Source: Candidatus Bathyarchaeota archaeon (GTDB lineage: Archaea; Thermoproteota; Bathyarchaeia; JAPDIZ01). From it: a stretch of DNA of 64,000 bases. The stretch spans positions 62,001-126,000 of the forward strand of contig JAPDIZ010000002.1 in NCBI GenBank assembly GCA_029259355.1, written 5' to 3'. Shown here in pieces: positions 27,016-35,071 of this stretch. The position numbers were made by a program, and so were the translations under genes. Below the pieces are notes generated by a model. The model did not search any database. It worked only from the letters and a program-made list of their open reading frames with translations, and was not told the origin of the DNA. How positions within the stretch are numbered: position 1 is the stretch's first letter; the number at the start of each line of letters is the position of its first letter.

Positions 27016-27780
27016 TTAGGCCCTCAGAACCACCGCTACGACGTATATCCCGAGCAGGATGAGAAGGTAGTTGACCAAAAAAGCTGCGAAGGCCTTCTTC
27101 TCCACCAACAGCAGAACCATCCACACCAAAGCAGAAATCCATATCCCGTAGACGTGAGCGAAGATGTTTACGCCTGTTTGGAGAGCGGAGAAGGTGTTAG
27201 AGAGGATTAGAGCAGCGGATAGCGTTGCTGCGCACAACCACGCGTCAATCTTGAGCAAGCGCCTCTGGTGAGCAAACTCATCTCCCAGAAGCCTGCAGTA
27301 TAGCAGCGCCAAAGCACCCACCAAAACCGCTGAAACCAAGTCCGACATCCCAATGGAGATGGAGCCTCCAGCTCCATAGAGGGGGTTGAGGCATAGGTCT
27401 ACCAAGCCGATCAGCGCCATCAGGGAGAGCTCGAGCACGCTCCAATAAACCCAGCTGCTCATCTTGGAGATTAAGGCTTTTTCAGGGAAGTAGAGCCTGT
27501 GTGAGAGCAGATAGATCAGGGAGACGCCAGCGGCATAGAAGGATAGGTTTGAGAATAGGTGGAGCCAGCTTTGGTGCAGGAAGTAGCTTCCCAAGACGCC
27601 AACCCAGTTCCAGCGATACCTACCCAAGACCATGCTTAACTCTTCGACAGCTCCCGTGGTTAGAGCCGCAGCTGAGGAAACAAGCGAAGCCAAGCCAACC
27701 AGCTGATAAAGAAAAAACTCTCTAAGCAGTAGAGGAGGCTTCTTAGACAAGCCTATGCCCCAAGAGACACCCAGCCCCAC
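27016..27780 (-). CDS. Rhomboid-like intramembrane protease candidate
   Basis: The 254-residue protein has six or seven hydrophobic helices. The segments SWLHLFSNLSFYAAG (H...N), ISIGMSDLVSAVLVGALAL (GxS in a helix) and VNIFAHVYGIW (His followed by G) match, in order and spacing, the rhomboid pattern of an H..N oxyanion region, a catalytic Ser and a catalytic His. Similarity is by motif only; the GMSD sequence is not the classical GASG. Substrate unknown. The start is a GTG at 27780 or downstream; the promoter of the divergent regulator lies immediately upstream. Confidence 0.55.
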   Translation of the reverse strand: MGLGVSWGIGLSKKPPLLLREFFLYQLVGLASLVSSAAALTTGAVEELSMVLGRYRWNWVGVLGSYFLHQSWLHLFSNLSFYAAGVSLIYLLSHRLYFPEKALISKMSSWVYWSVLELSLMALIGLVDLCLNPLYGAGGSISIGMSDLVSAVLVGALALLYCRLLGDEFAHQRRLLKIDAWLCAATLSAALILSNTFSALQTGVNIFAHVYGIWISALVWMVLLLVEKKAFAAFLVNYLLILLGIYVVAVVLRA

Positions 27781-27783
27781 CCC

Positions 27784-27792
27784 CTATATAAG
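27784..27792 (+). promoter_or_regulatory. TATA box of the ModE-type regulator gene
   Basis: CTATATAAG is about 31 bp upstream of the ATG at 27823. A GATAACGA half-site at 27808-27815 matches one arm of the palindrome found before the transporter operon, hinting at autoregulation. Confidence 0.55.
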
Positions 27793-27822
27793 CGATGTTT
27801 ACGCAATGATAACGAGGCAACC

Positions 27823-28911
27823 ATGACGGCGGCGCTCGACAAGCTTAGCCAGGTAAAGGCAAACCTAGAGCTTTTGCTTCAGCTCGACAAACTAACTGTG
27901 TTGGATGAGCAGAGGGCTAAGCTCCTTCTCCTCATCGAGAAAAGAGGCTCGATCCTGATTGCGTCTAAGCTGCTAGGCATACCGTATTCGAGCGCTTGGG
28001 AGCACGTATTGAAGATGGAGAGAGCTTTGGGCTTCAAAGTTGTAGAAGCGAGGAAGGGTGGGAAAAGCGGAGGTGGTGCTAAGCTCACCGCAGAGGGAAG
28101 AGCTCTGCTGGAGAAATATCTATCCGAATATAGGAGGGCTTTTGGGAAAGAGCTCTCGGTCGAGGCTGGATACGAGGTTGTTGAGGCCTCTATGCTGGTT
28201 TACGCTGGCAGCAACGACGCAGCGCTGGAGCACCTTTTGGGAATAGTTAGGGAGCTTGGGGTAATTGTTGAAGCTCATTGGATTGGGTCGGTAAAGGGCT
28301 TGGCTGCGCTTCTTTTGGGAGAAGCCGACGTAGTTGGGCTCCACCTCTTCGACCAAGAGGTTGGCGAGTACAACACCCCATTTGTCGAGAGGTATATGCT
28401 GAGTGAGAGAGCGGTTTTGGTTCGGGGGTATCAGAGGGAGCAGGGGTTTATCACGCGCGCTGAGATGAGCTGCGAAGACGTGTTAAACGGTTTGCTAGAG
28501 AGCAGACTTAGGTTTGTAAACAGAAACTTTGGCTCTGGGACGAGGCTCTTGATCGACTACACCATACGCAAAGCAGCTGAGGATAGGGGGATTGAGCTTT
28601 CGGAGGCTAGGAAGAGAGTTGTTGGGTATGACGTAGAGGTTTCTACGCATCTAGAGGTGGCGAGAGCTGTTGCGCGCGGAGAAGCCGATGTCGGCATTGG
28701 CATAAGGTGGGCTGCAGAAGCCTATGGGCTAAGATTTGCCCCAATAACTTGGGAGCAATTCGACTTCGTGATACAGAGGGATAAGCTGGGTGCGCAAGCC
28801 GTAAAAGAGTTTGTTAAGCTTCTGCGAAGCGAGGATTTTCGTAGAACTCTTGAGAAGCTTCCAGGCTACAGGTTTGGCGAAGGCTTAGGCGAGGTCAAAC
28901 GCTTAGCGTAG
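27823..28911 (+). CDS. ModE-type transcription regulator with substrate-binding-protein domain
   Basis: The 362-residue protein has an N-terminal LysR/ModE-like winged helix (about residues 25-105: SILIASKLLGIPYSSAWEHV helix-turn-helix, then the GGGAKLTAEGRALL wing) and a periplasmic-binding-protein-like effector domain (about 125-350: SMLVYAGSNDAALEHLL opening, FVNRNFGSGTRLLID, and ARGEADVGIGIRWAAE). The effector domain resembles the tungstate/molybdate-binding proteins, so the oxyanion is probably sensed directly. It is located next to the tupABC-like operon, which carries a palindromic site. The likely role is repression of uptake when oxyanion is plentiful; this is inferred from architecture and context. 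Confidence 0.85.
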   Translation: MTAALDKLSQVKANLELLLQLDKLTVLDEQRAKLLLLIEKRGSILIASKLLGIPYSSAWEHVLKMERALGFKVVEARKGGKSGGGAKLTAEGRALLEKYLSEYRRAFGKELSVEAGYEVVEASMLVYAGSNDAALEHLLGIVRELGVIVEAHWIGSVKGLAALLLGEADVVGLHLFDQEVGEYNTPFVERYMLSERAVLVRGYQREQGFITRAEMSCEDVLNGLLESRLRFVNRNFGSGTRLLIDYTIRKAAEDRGIELSEARKRVVGYDVEVSTHLEVARAVARGEADVGIGIRWAAEAYGLRFAPITWEQFDFVIQRDKLGAQAVKEFVKLLRSEDFRRTLEKLPGYRFGEGLGEVKRLA

Positions 28912-28920
28912 CGAGGTTGT

Positions 28921-28929
28921 TTTTAAATA
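28921..28929 (+). promoter_or_regulatory. TATA box of tungstate transporter operon
   Basis: The AT-rich TTTTAAATA is about 50 bp before the ATG of the binding-protein gene. Transcription would start near 28950, inside the adjacent palindrome. Confidence 0.55.
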
Positions 28930-28937
28930 GTCTTTTT

Positions 28938-28959
28938 CGTTATCGGTTTACCGATAACG
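28938..28959 (+). promoter_or_regulatory. 22-bp palindromic operator before tupA-like gene
   Basis: Two perfect 9-bp arms, CGTTATCGG and CCGATAACG, are separated by TTTA. The CGTTAT/ATAACG ends resemble ModE-type binding half-sites known from bacteria. Its position just downstream of the TATA box, over the probable transcription start, fits a repressor operator for the adjacent ModE-type regulator. Confidence 0.7.
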
Positions 28960-28974
28960 AATTGCGGTGGTCGC

Positions 28975-29856
28975 ATGAGCCGAAAGATCGCGATCCCCAT
29001 AGCTCTAGTAGCTTTGATCATAGCTGCATACCTAATCTACGCAGCCTCGGCAACTCCATCGACGGTGAGCATCAGAGCTTCAACGACCACCAGCCTCTAC
29101 CAAACGGGGCTTCTCGATCACCTCGCCAACGAATTCAGGAAGACGCACCCCAACGTGGAGATACACTTCCAAGCAGTTGGAAGCGGCCAAGCTCTCAAGC
29201 TGGCGGAGCAGGGCGATGTCGACATGGTCTTTGTACACGCACCTAGCTTGGAGAAGCAGTACATCGAAGAGGGGGTTGTCGAGAAGGTTGCGATCTTCGC
29301 ATACAACTACTTCGTGATTGTTGGGCCTGCAGACGACCCTGCGGGGGTGGCGAGCACGTCTTCAGCGACTGAGGCCTTTACAAAGATCTACGAAGCGGGG
29401 GAGAGGGGGTTAGCTAAGTTTGTCAGCAGAGGCGATAACTCCGGAACCCACGTAAAGGAGCTTTCTCTATGGGACAAGGCTGGGTTATCTCCTCAAGGTA
29501 AGCCGTGGTACATCGAATCGGGTCAGGGAATGGCTCAGACGCTGGTTATGGCTGAGGAGATGAGCACCTATACCCTCAGCGACATCTCGACGTTCCTAGA
29601 CGTTAAGCAGAAGGGGCAGATACCGTCGCTTAAGATCCTCTACGAAGGTGGTGAGGAGCTAATCAACATCTACTCAGTCTACGTGGTCAAGGATGGGGGA
29701 GCTGCTAAGGAGTTTGCGAACTTCATTGTAAGCGAAGAGGGGCAAGCGGTGATCGCAGAATACGGAAAGGATAGGTTTGGAAAACCGCTTTTTAACCCAG
29801 CGAAGGGTAACGAAGCCTACTTGGCAGAGATGTGGAGCAAGCTCGCTGAGAGCTAG
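28975..29856 (+). CDS. tupA: Tungstate/molybdate ABC transporter, substrate-binding lipoprotein-like subunit (TupA type)
   Basis: A 293-residue exported binding protein. The N-terminus MSRKIAIPIALVALIIAAYLIY is a signal anchor, followed by RASTTTSLYQTGLLDHL, the opening typical of TupA, where the Thr/Ser cluster contacts the oxyanion. GSGQALKLAEQGDVDMVFVH and FVSRGDNSGTHVKEL are further TupA blocks. It acts outside the membrane and hands tungstate or molybdate to the permease. TupA-type proteins mostly prefer tungstate. It is the first gene of a three-gene operon behind the palindrome. Confidence 0.9.
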   Translation: MSRKIAIPIALVALIIAAYLIYAASATPSTVSIRASTTTSLYQTGLLDHLANEFRKTHPNVEIHFQAVGSGQALKLAEQGDVDMVFVHAPSLEKQYIEEGVVEKVAIFAYNYFVIVGPADDPAGVASTSSATEAFTKIYEAGERGLAKFVSRGDNSGTHVKELSLWDKAGLSPQGKPWYIESGQGMAQTLVMAEEMSTYTLSDISTFLDVKQKGQIPSLKILYEGGEELINIYSVYVVKDGGAAKEFANFIVSEEGQAVIAEYGKDRFGKPLFNPAKGNEAYLAEMWSKLAES

Positions 29857-29902
29857 AGCGTACAGCCACTTGTCTTAGTTAGCGAAAACGGGGTGTGGGC
29901 TT

Positions 29903-30550
29903 TTGGTAGATGTGGGTGAGGTTTTGGAGATAACCCTAAGGTCTATCTGGGTATCGGGTTTGGCGACCCTAATCTCCTCAACGTGGAGCATACCCATAGC
30001 CTACTTGCTGAGCAAGCCGAGCAGGTTGAGGAACGTGCTTGCATCTGTGGCTGAGTCGGTTGTTGGGGTTCCAACAGTTCTCGTAGGCTTGTTGCTATAC
30101 TTTCTGCTAAGCAGGAGGGGGCCACTTGGAGTCTTAGAGCTGCTCTACACTCCCTACGCTATTGTGGTGGGGCAAGCAGTTCTGATAACCCCCCTTCTCG
30201 TAGCCACCTCCTACCGCATACTTAGACATGCTCGCCAAAGCTTTGAGGAAACAGCTGTGGCGCTGGGCGCTAGCCCAACACAGGCTATGATTATCTCACT
30301 AGCAGAGGCCGCTCCCGGCGTTGTATCGTCAATAATCATGGGCTTTTCCAGAGCCATAGGAGAGCTGGGTGTAGCGTTGATGGTAGGTGGAAACATCCGC
30401 GGACTCACCAGGGTTTTAACCACGGCAATAGCTTTGGAGACCGCTATGGGAAACTTTGAGCTAGCTGTTGCGCTGGGCATCATCCTCGTAGCGATTTCAG
30501 TATTCGTAATGATTACTTTGAAGATGCTTAGGGGGTTTTACGAGGCATGA
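29903..30550 (+). CDS. tupB: Tungstate/molybdate ABC transporter permease (TupB type)
   Basis: The 215-residue permease has about five membrane helices and the EAA loop ETAVALGASPTQAMIISLAEAAPG (about residues 118-141), which contacts the ATPase. Lengths and the GVPTVLVGLLLYFLLS segment fit TupB. TTG at 29903 or GTG at 29912 is the start. The ATP-binding gene begins in the last four bases (ATGA), so translation is coupled. Confidence 0.88.
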   Translation: MVDVGEVLEITLRSIWVSGLATLISSTWSIPIAYLLSKPSRLRNVLASVAESVVGVPTVLVGLLLYFLLSRRGPLGVLELLYTPYAIVVGQAVLITPLLVATSYRILRHARQSFEETAVALGASPTQAMIISLAEAAPGVVSSIIMGFSRAIGELGVALMVGGNIRGLTRVLTTAIALETAMGNFELAVALGIILVAISVFVMITLKMLRGFYEA

Positions 30551-31221
30551 GGATAGCGCTGCAGAACGTGTGGTTTAGGTATCCCGGATCAAGCTCCTTC
30601 GCTCTCAGAAGCATAGACCTCGAAGTCGAAGAGGGAGAGGTTGTAGCCATAGTTGGGCCAAATGGCTCTGGAAAAACCACGCTTTTGAAGGTGCTGGCTA
30701 CGCTTTACGCCCCCTCCGTGGGCAGGGTTTTGGCGGATGGAACGGACTTCTGGTCCCTGTCAGAGGATGAGAGAACTTCTCTAAGGAGGAGGCTGGTTTA
30801 CGTTCATGAGAAGCCTACGCTGTTTAGGGGGACAGTACTTGATAACGTCATGCTCGGCCTGAGGCTTAGGAGGGTTGGAGACGCTGAAAAAAGGGCGATG
30901 GATGTTCTCGAAGCTCTTGGCATAGCCAAGCTCGCTAGCCGTGGAAGAAGGGAGCTTAGCGCTGGGCAAGCACAGCTCGTCGCGTTGGCTAGGGCGATAG
31001 CCGTTGAGCCAGAGGTTCTGCTGCTCGACGAACCCTTCGCCTACTTAGACGAAGCTAACAGAAGCAGGGTTGCGGAAGTTCTCACCGAGCTCAATAGCGA
31101 GAGAGGAGTTGCGATCGCGATAGCAAGCCACGTCTACATCGAAAACCCAGTCGAGGTCACCAAAACTGTGAAGCTGTTCGACGGAGCAGTCGCGGAGGTT
31201 AGAGGCGTAGGCTGTGGGTAA
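30547..31221 (+). CDS. tupC: Tungstate/molybdate ABC transporter ATP-binding protein (TupC type)
   Basis: The 224-residue ATPase has Walker A GPNGSGKTT (about residues 37-45), Q-loop VYVHEKPTLF, signature LSAGQ, Walker B VLLLDEPFAYLDE and switch ASHV. The H of the HEKP Q-loop replacing Q is slightly unusual (normally a Gln follows), though a similar H/Q change occurs in the family. It powers oxyanion import with the two preceding products. No C-terminal regulatory domain is present, so control is through the separate regulator. Confidence 0.9.
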   Translation: MRIALQNVWFRYPGSSSFALRSIDLEVEEGEVVAIVGPNGSGKTTLLKVLATLYAPSVGRVLADGTDFWSLSEDERTSLRRRLVYVHEKPTLFRGTVLDNVMLGLRLRRVGDAEKRAMDVLEALGIAKLASRGRRELSAGQAQLVALARAIAVEPEVLLLDEPFAYLDEANRSRVAEVLTELNSERGVAIAIASHVYIENPVEVTKTVKLFDGAVAEVRGVGCG

Positions 31222-31300
31222 AAACGACGAACGCATTGATTCCGCGGAGAGATGCTTGAACAGCTTTAACAAAAAGTTCACTCAAAGCCGGGAGCAGCTT

Positions 31301-31310
31301 ATGCTTAAAT
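31301..31310 (+). promoter_or_regulatory. TATA-like box before broken glycosyltransferase
   Basis: GCTTAAATAG is about 54-63 bp before the GTG at 31364; it suggests the gene once had its own promoter. Confidence 0.35.
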
Positions 31311-31363
31311 AGAAGAATGCTAATGCGAACGGTTTTTCTGAGAGTAGGCGGGGGCTTTGGGGG

Positions 31364-31830
31364 GTGAGGATCTGCTTCCTAACCTACAGGGGGAACATGT
31401 TCTCTGGTGGGCAAGGGGTATACGCCTACTACTTAACGAGGGAGCTGGTGAAGCTTGGATGCGAAGTACACCTGATTTCTAGGCCTCTCTACCCCAAAGT
31501 CCCTGAAGGCGTCTACCTCCACAAAGCTGCAAACCACGACTTCTTCTTCGGCTAAAGAAGCTGTTCAACACTTCGGCGTACCTCATGAGCGTATCAGAGT
31601 GATCTACAACGGCGTAGACACAACTTCAGAAACGGTGGGTGCGGAAAAGAGGAAAACATGCTTTTATTCGTTGAGAGAACCGAGGATAGGAAAAGGGGCA
31701 TCCTATACCTTTTGAAAAGCTATCGAAATGCTTCAAAACCCTGACTTAAGCTGGTGGTTGTTGACGAGGTTTTTCCGGGAAGCTATGCCTACGAGCTTGC
31801 GAAAAACCTAGAGTCTTTGGCCTCATAACC
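31364..31830 (+). pseudogene. GT4 glycosyltransferase, degraded
   Basis: The first 63 codons encode a good GT4 N-terminus (RICFLTYRGNMFSGGQGVY with ELVKLGCEVHLISRP) and then stop. Immediately after, other frames give successive GT4 fragments: AVQHFGVPHERIRVIYNGVD (the usual VIYNGVD element), MLLFVERTEDRKRGILYLL (the donor-domain VGRLxxxKG equivalent) and LKLVVVDEVFPGSYAYEL. A large deletion (about 100-150 residues between the first two blocks) plus at least two frameshifts and stop codons show an inactive gene. 31831-32046 holds nothing clearly recognisable and may contain its eroded 3' end. Confidence 0.75.
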
Positions 31831-32046
31831 CGAGAGAGCGTCTCCTCCGCCATTCTTTGCCAAAGAAACTCCACATCCGTGGGGAGGCGGTCTGGCAGAA
31901 CGTCGTCATCATTCTAACATAAATCTACGCGATGCCTACTCCTCAGGGGTTTCTGCATCCCCGCCCCAAGCCAGTGGACTCAGCAGCCTTTACTGCTTAT
32001 CTAGAGCGCTTAATTAGCTAGCTCTTAGGCATAGTGCTGTGTTTAC

Positions 32047-32283
32047 GTGATGAACTTGTCTACATATTCAGATATCTTTCAAAAATATGAAAAGATTCAT
32101 ATAGGGATTTTAAGACATGGAAAACACATGAGACGAGGTGGAGTTTGTCCCATCTGCGGCGCTTGGTACCAAGACCTAATGATGCACATGAGGCTGCACA
32201 GAAAAGAGGAAGTAATAAGCTCTGAGCAGCGAAAAGGTCTGAGAATACTGCCTAGCCGTTGGTACTCCACCAAGCGCTTCTGA
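32047..32283 (+). CDS. Small C2H2 zinc-finger protein
   Basis: The 78-residue protein contains one C2H2 finger, CPICGAWYQDLMMHMRLH (about residues 34-51), flanked by basic residues. Single C2H2 fingers of this type occur in small archaeal DNA-binding proteins. The start is GTG 32047 or ATG 32050. It stands alone between a pseudogene and a minus-strand gene; role unknown. Confidence 0.6.
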   Translation: MMNLSTYSDIFQKYEKIHIGILRHGKHMRRGGVCPICGAWYQDLMMHMRLHRKEEVISSEQRKGLRILPSRWYSTKRF

Positions 32284-32338
32284 TTTTGTTAAGCTTCACC
32301 CCCTTTATCAAGACGCTCCTTCGTAACTAGATGCGTCT

Positions 32339-32530
32339 TTAGTCCACACGTATCCCATGCGCTCTCAAAGCCCTCTTAATCTTCTCTACATCTTCTCTGA
32401 GAGCTCTGATCTCCTCTAAGATGGCTTCTAAACTCAGCCTAGGAGGCGCTGGCATAGGGACATCAGGCAGATCTGGGTGGAGCACCCTCCTCTTGCTTGC
32501 AAGATCATCTGGTCTGTATACTTCGCCCAC
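32339..32530 (-). CDS. Small coiled-coil hypothetical protein
   Basis: A 63-residue protein starting with GTG; the first half is Pro-rich (HPDLPDVPMPAPPRLSLE) and the second half is a charged helix (EAILEEIRALREDVEKIKRAL) with heptad spacing, likely a coiled coil. No known family. Consistent codon use supports it as real. Confidence 0.5.
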   Translation of the reverse strand: MGEVYRPDDLASKRRVLHPDLPDVPMPAPPRLSLEAILEEIRALREDVEKIKRALRAHGIRVD

Positions 32531-32590
32531 TCTTCCCTACCTCAAGATACCTTCTTGTGCATAGCCACTATTAAGGGTAGGGAAATCAAT

Positions 32591-32610
32591 AAACATCGCT
32601 TTCGATGTTT
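32591..32610 (-). terminator. Hairpin directly after phosphodiesterase stop
   Basis: AAACATCG and CGATGTTT form a perfect 8-bp inverted repeat with a 4-nt loop beginning one base past the stop codon of the minus-strand phosphodiesterase gene. It may act as a terminator or RNA-stability hairpin; there is no long T run. Confidence 0.45.
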
Positions 32611-32611
32611 T

Positions 32612-33820
32612 CTACAAATCGCTTAGCCTAGCGATCCAAAGGGGGATGTAGATCTCGTCAGGAGAAAGCCCTCCGTGGTGTCCGTAACACACCATATCAG
32701 CTTCTCGCTTGGTGTATGGATAAACGAGAACCGTCGGATCCCTAGGGACAGCCAAAACCCCTCTCAGCTGGTCGAGGGATAGGGGGGAGGGCTTGCTTCT
32801 TCCATAGAGTCCCGCTTCCACAGCATCTTCAGCCAGCATAACCTCTACCCTATCTCCAAGTTTTTTGCTCAACAGCCTAGCAACATCCTCTTCCTGACCT
32901 GGCTTGGTCCTGAGGAGAGTTGCTCTAAAGTCTCCCATCGGAGGAGCCTCCAGCTTCTCCATCAACCCCGTTATCTTGTTTAGCATCACCTTATGCGCTG
33001 GGCTGGTGTCCACCATCCCGTGGTCAGAAACCACCGCCAAAACAGATTCTTCTCGAGCGTTTGCCGAGACTCTGTTGGCGAACAATTCGCGAAGCGACCA
33101 AGCCACTGCTTCAAGCTCTGCTCCATACTCGGGGCTACTTGGGCCGTATGTGTGGCCAACAGAGTCTAGGCCCTCCCAGTAGAGCGCTACAAACAGCGGT
33201 CGATCTTCGCTGGAGATTGCTTTGGCAAGCGATACCATAGCATCGGCTAGCTCCGCGAATGGACGAGGCTCTGCACCCTTTGAGATCAGCTTGTGGAAAG
33301 CTGATCCAACGTACCACTTCCTACAAGCCATAAGGGTTTTCACACCTTTTCTTCGAAGCTTTTCGAAGATGGTGCCTCCACTAACTAAGGAGTTGGTGGG
33401 GATACTTGCTTCGAGCTCATTCCACTCCTGCGATATCGCGGGCGAGTACTCCAGCATCCTGCAAACAGCTCCAACCTTCTTGATGAAGCAGAAGTAGCCA
33501 ACTACTCCGTGCTCAATGGGCTCAAGCCCTCTTGTAGCGCTTATCAAAGCGGTGGCTGTGCTCGATGGAAAAGTCGTGGTTATGCGGAGCAGCTCTCCTC
33601 TGCTAAGCAGCTCGCTCAGCCGCTTTATGCGCTTAGACCACAGCAGGAGGTGGTTGTAGCCCAACCCATCGAGGAAGAAGAGGACCAGGCGTTGTGCTCC
33701 AGCAAACCTCGACACTTCTTTTGATAGGGGGTGTCCACCTAGACCCAAGATTGGCAGAAAAACCTCTTCGTAGAGCTTAACGATGTTAGCTTTCTCATAG
33801 TTTGGGCAAACCCTCTCCAA
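32612..33820 (-). CDS. Alkaline-phosphatase-superfamily phosphodiesterase/nucleotide pyrophosphatase
   Basis: This 402-residue protein has the NPP-type two-metal site: FFLDGLGYN (first Asp), FPSSTATAL (nucleophile Thr), WEGLDSVGHTYGP (Asp and His), SDHGM (Asp-His) and the C-terminal GHHGGLSP (last His). Typical members hydrolyse phosphodiesters or nucleotide pyrophosphates, or act on phospholipid heads. No signal peptide is obvious, so it may be cytoplasmic. It lies 18 nt downstream of the DUF362 gene, so they are probably cotranscribed. Confidence 0.85.
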   Translation of the reverse strand: MERVCPNYEKANIVKLYEEVFLPILGLGGHPLSKEVSRFAGAQRLVLFFLDGLGYNHLLLWSKRIKRLSELLSRGELLRITTTFPSSTATALISATRGLEPIEHGVVGYFCFIKKVGAVCRMLEYSPAISQEWNELEASIPTNSLVSGGTIFEKLRRKGVKTLMACRKWYVGSAFHKLISKGAEPRPFAELADAMVSLAKAISSEDRPLFVALYWEGLDSVGHTYGPSSPEYGAELEAVAWSLRELFANRVSANAREESVLAVVSDHGMVDTSPAHKVMLNKITGLMEKLEAPPMGDFRATLLRTKPGQEEDVARLLSKKLGDRVEVMLAEDAVEAGLYGRSKPSPLSLDQLRGVLAVPRDPTVLVYPYTKREADMVCYGHHGGLSPDEIYIPLWIARLSDL

Positions 33821-33838
33821 CGCGAGTTTCTCCCAAAG

Positions 33839-35005
33839 CTAGCTAGTTTCCCTGAGCTTAGCGGAGAACTTCTTGGACCAATCGGTTAGGTTTAGCACGG
33901 GAGAGCACCCCGGGATGAAGTAGCCTTTGTCGCGATACTCTTGAGCACAGTCTCCCACAACCAAAACCACATCTCCATACTCGATTGGGGTAGGAGGGTT
34001 TTTGCCAGCGATAACCGTTATCCTCCCAGCTTTAGGGAGCAGCCCGGCTCTATCAAGTCCATCCAAGCTCGTCATTATGGGGTCTATGCACCCTCTGCAC
34101 GCTCCACCCAAGTAAACGTCTACGTTTGGATACCTTGCGTGGAGAAACCTCGTAGGCCTCTTTAGCGGCTTAGAAACCTCCGAAAGCGGGGCGTTGGTCT
34201 CTATCTCCTCTAAGCAGCCCTCCCCCAAGCCTTCGCTGTGCGCTATGCGTATAGCGTCTATCTCCCACGGATCCACCCCAGCGATGGCTGAAGCCACAGC
34301 ATCAACGGCGACTACGTCAAACCCTCCGATCAAGGTGCCGACGAATACTGGTGTGCCGAAAACGGGGCCCTGTCCCTCCATGGCGTAGACTCCATCTACT
34401 ATGGTTAGGTCGGGCTTCCTTATCTTGAGCAGATCCGCAAGAGCTTGGTCAAACTCTTCGCGGTGGTATCTGGGGCGATCCTCTCTCCTAATCAAGCCGA
34501 AGAGGTTCTTCATACCTAGGCTTAGGGTGGTGAAGGTGTTGGTCTTTAGCTTGGGGAAGTTAATGAACACGTCGCACTCTAGGACGATTTTGGGCAACAA
34601 TATTCGCTTTACCACCCTCCCCTGTGGAACCTCCACCTCCTCATGCAGCTCCTTGCTTAGAGAGATCACCTCCGCCCCAACATCCCTACAAGCATAGAGC
34701 CCAATCCTTTGAAAGCAAAACTCAGCGGGAGCCGCTAATGCATCGTGATCCCCAACGATCACTTTCTTGGCCCCAAGTTCTTTCAGCAGCTTTACGAGCG
34801 CGACCAGAGCCTCAGGCCTTGTGCAGGCCTCCCTCTCAGGAGGAGTTGGACTGCCAGCATTAGGCTTTATGAAAACTACATCGCCCTTTCCAACTAGTTT
34901 TTCAAGCCCAAGGTCCTTGGAGAGTCTTTCAAGAGCAGGCGCGATTTTGTCATAACCTGAGCACCGCTCGATGACGACCCTTGCCACCGCAAGCTCCCTC
35001 GCCAA
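33839..35005 (-). CDS. DUF362 protein
   Basis: The 388-residue protein shows DUF362 features: VFIKPNAGSP near residue 45, CDVFINFPKLKTNTFTTLSLG about 160, LFGLI..EDR..YH, and VDGVYAMEGQGPVFGTPV followed by VVAVDAVASAIAG. DUF362 proteins are often fused to ferredoxins; here a C-terminal GGACRGCI and VLVVGDCAQ supply extra Cys. Its function is not established; a role with metal or Fe-S chemistry has been suggested. The next gene on the same strand is the phosphodiesterase. Confidence 0.85.
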   Translation of the reverse strand: MARELAVARVVIERCSGYDKIAPALERLSKDLGLEKLVGKGDVVFIKPNAGSPTPPEREACTRPEALVALVKLLKELGAKKVIVGDHDALAAPAEFCFQRIGLYACRDVGAEVISLSKELHEEVEVPQGRVVKRILLPKIVLECDVFINFPKLKTNTFTTLSLGMKNLFGLIRREDRPRYHREEFDQALADLLKIRKPDLTIVDGVYAMEGQGPVFGTPVFVGTLIGGFDVVAVDAVASAIAGVDPWEIDAIRIAHSEGLGEGCLEEIETNAPLSEVSKPLKRPTRFLHARYPNVDVYLGGACRGCIDPIMTSLDGLDRAGLLPKAGRITVIAGKNPPTPIEYGDVVLVVGDCAQEYRDKGYFIPGCSPVLNLTDWSKKFSAKLRETS

Positions 35006-35071
35006 CGTAATCTCATTGAAACTTTTTTAAAGTGACGGGTTTTCCAAAGCCCTTCTTTGGAGGGTTTTCTG

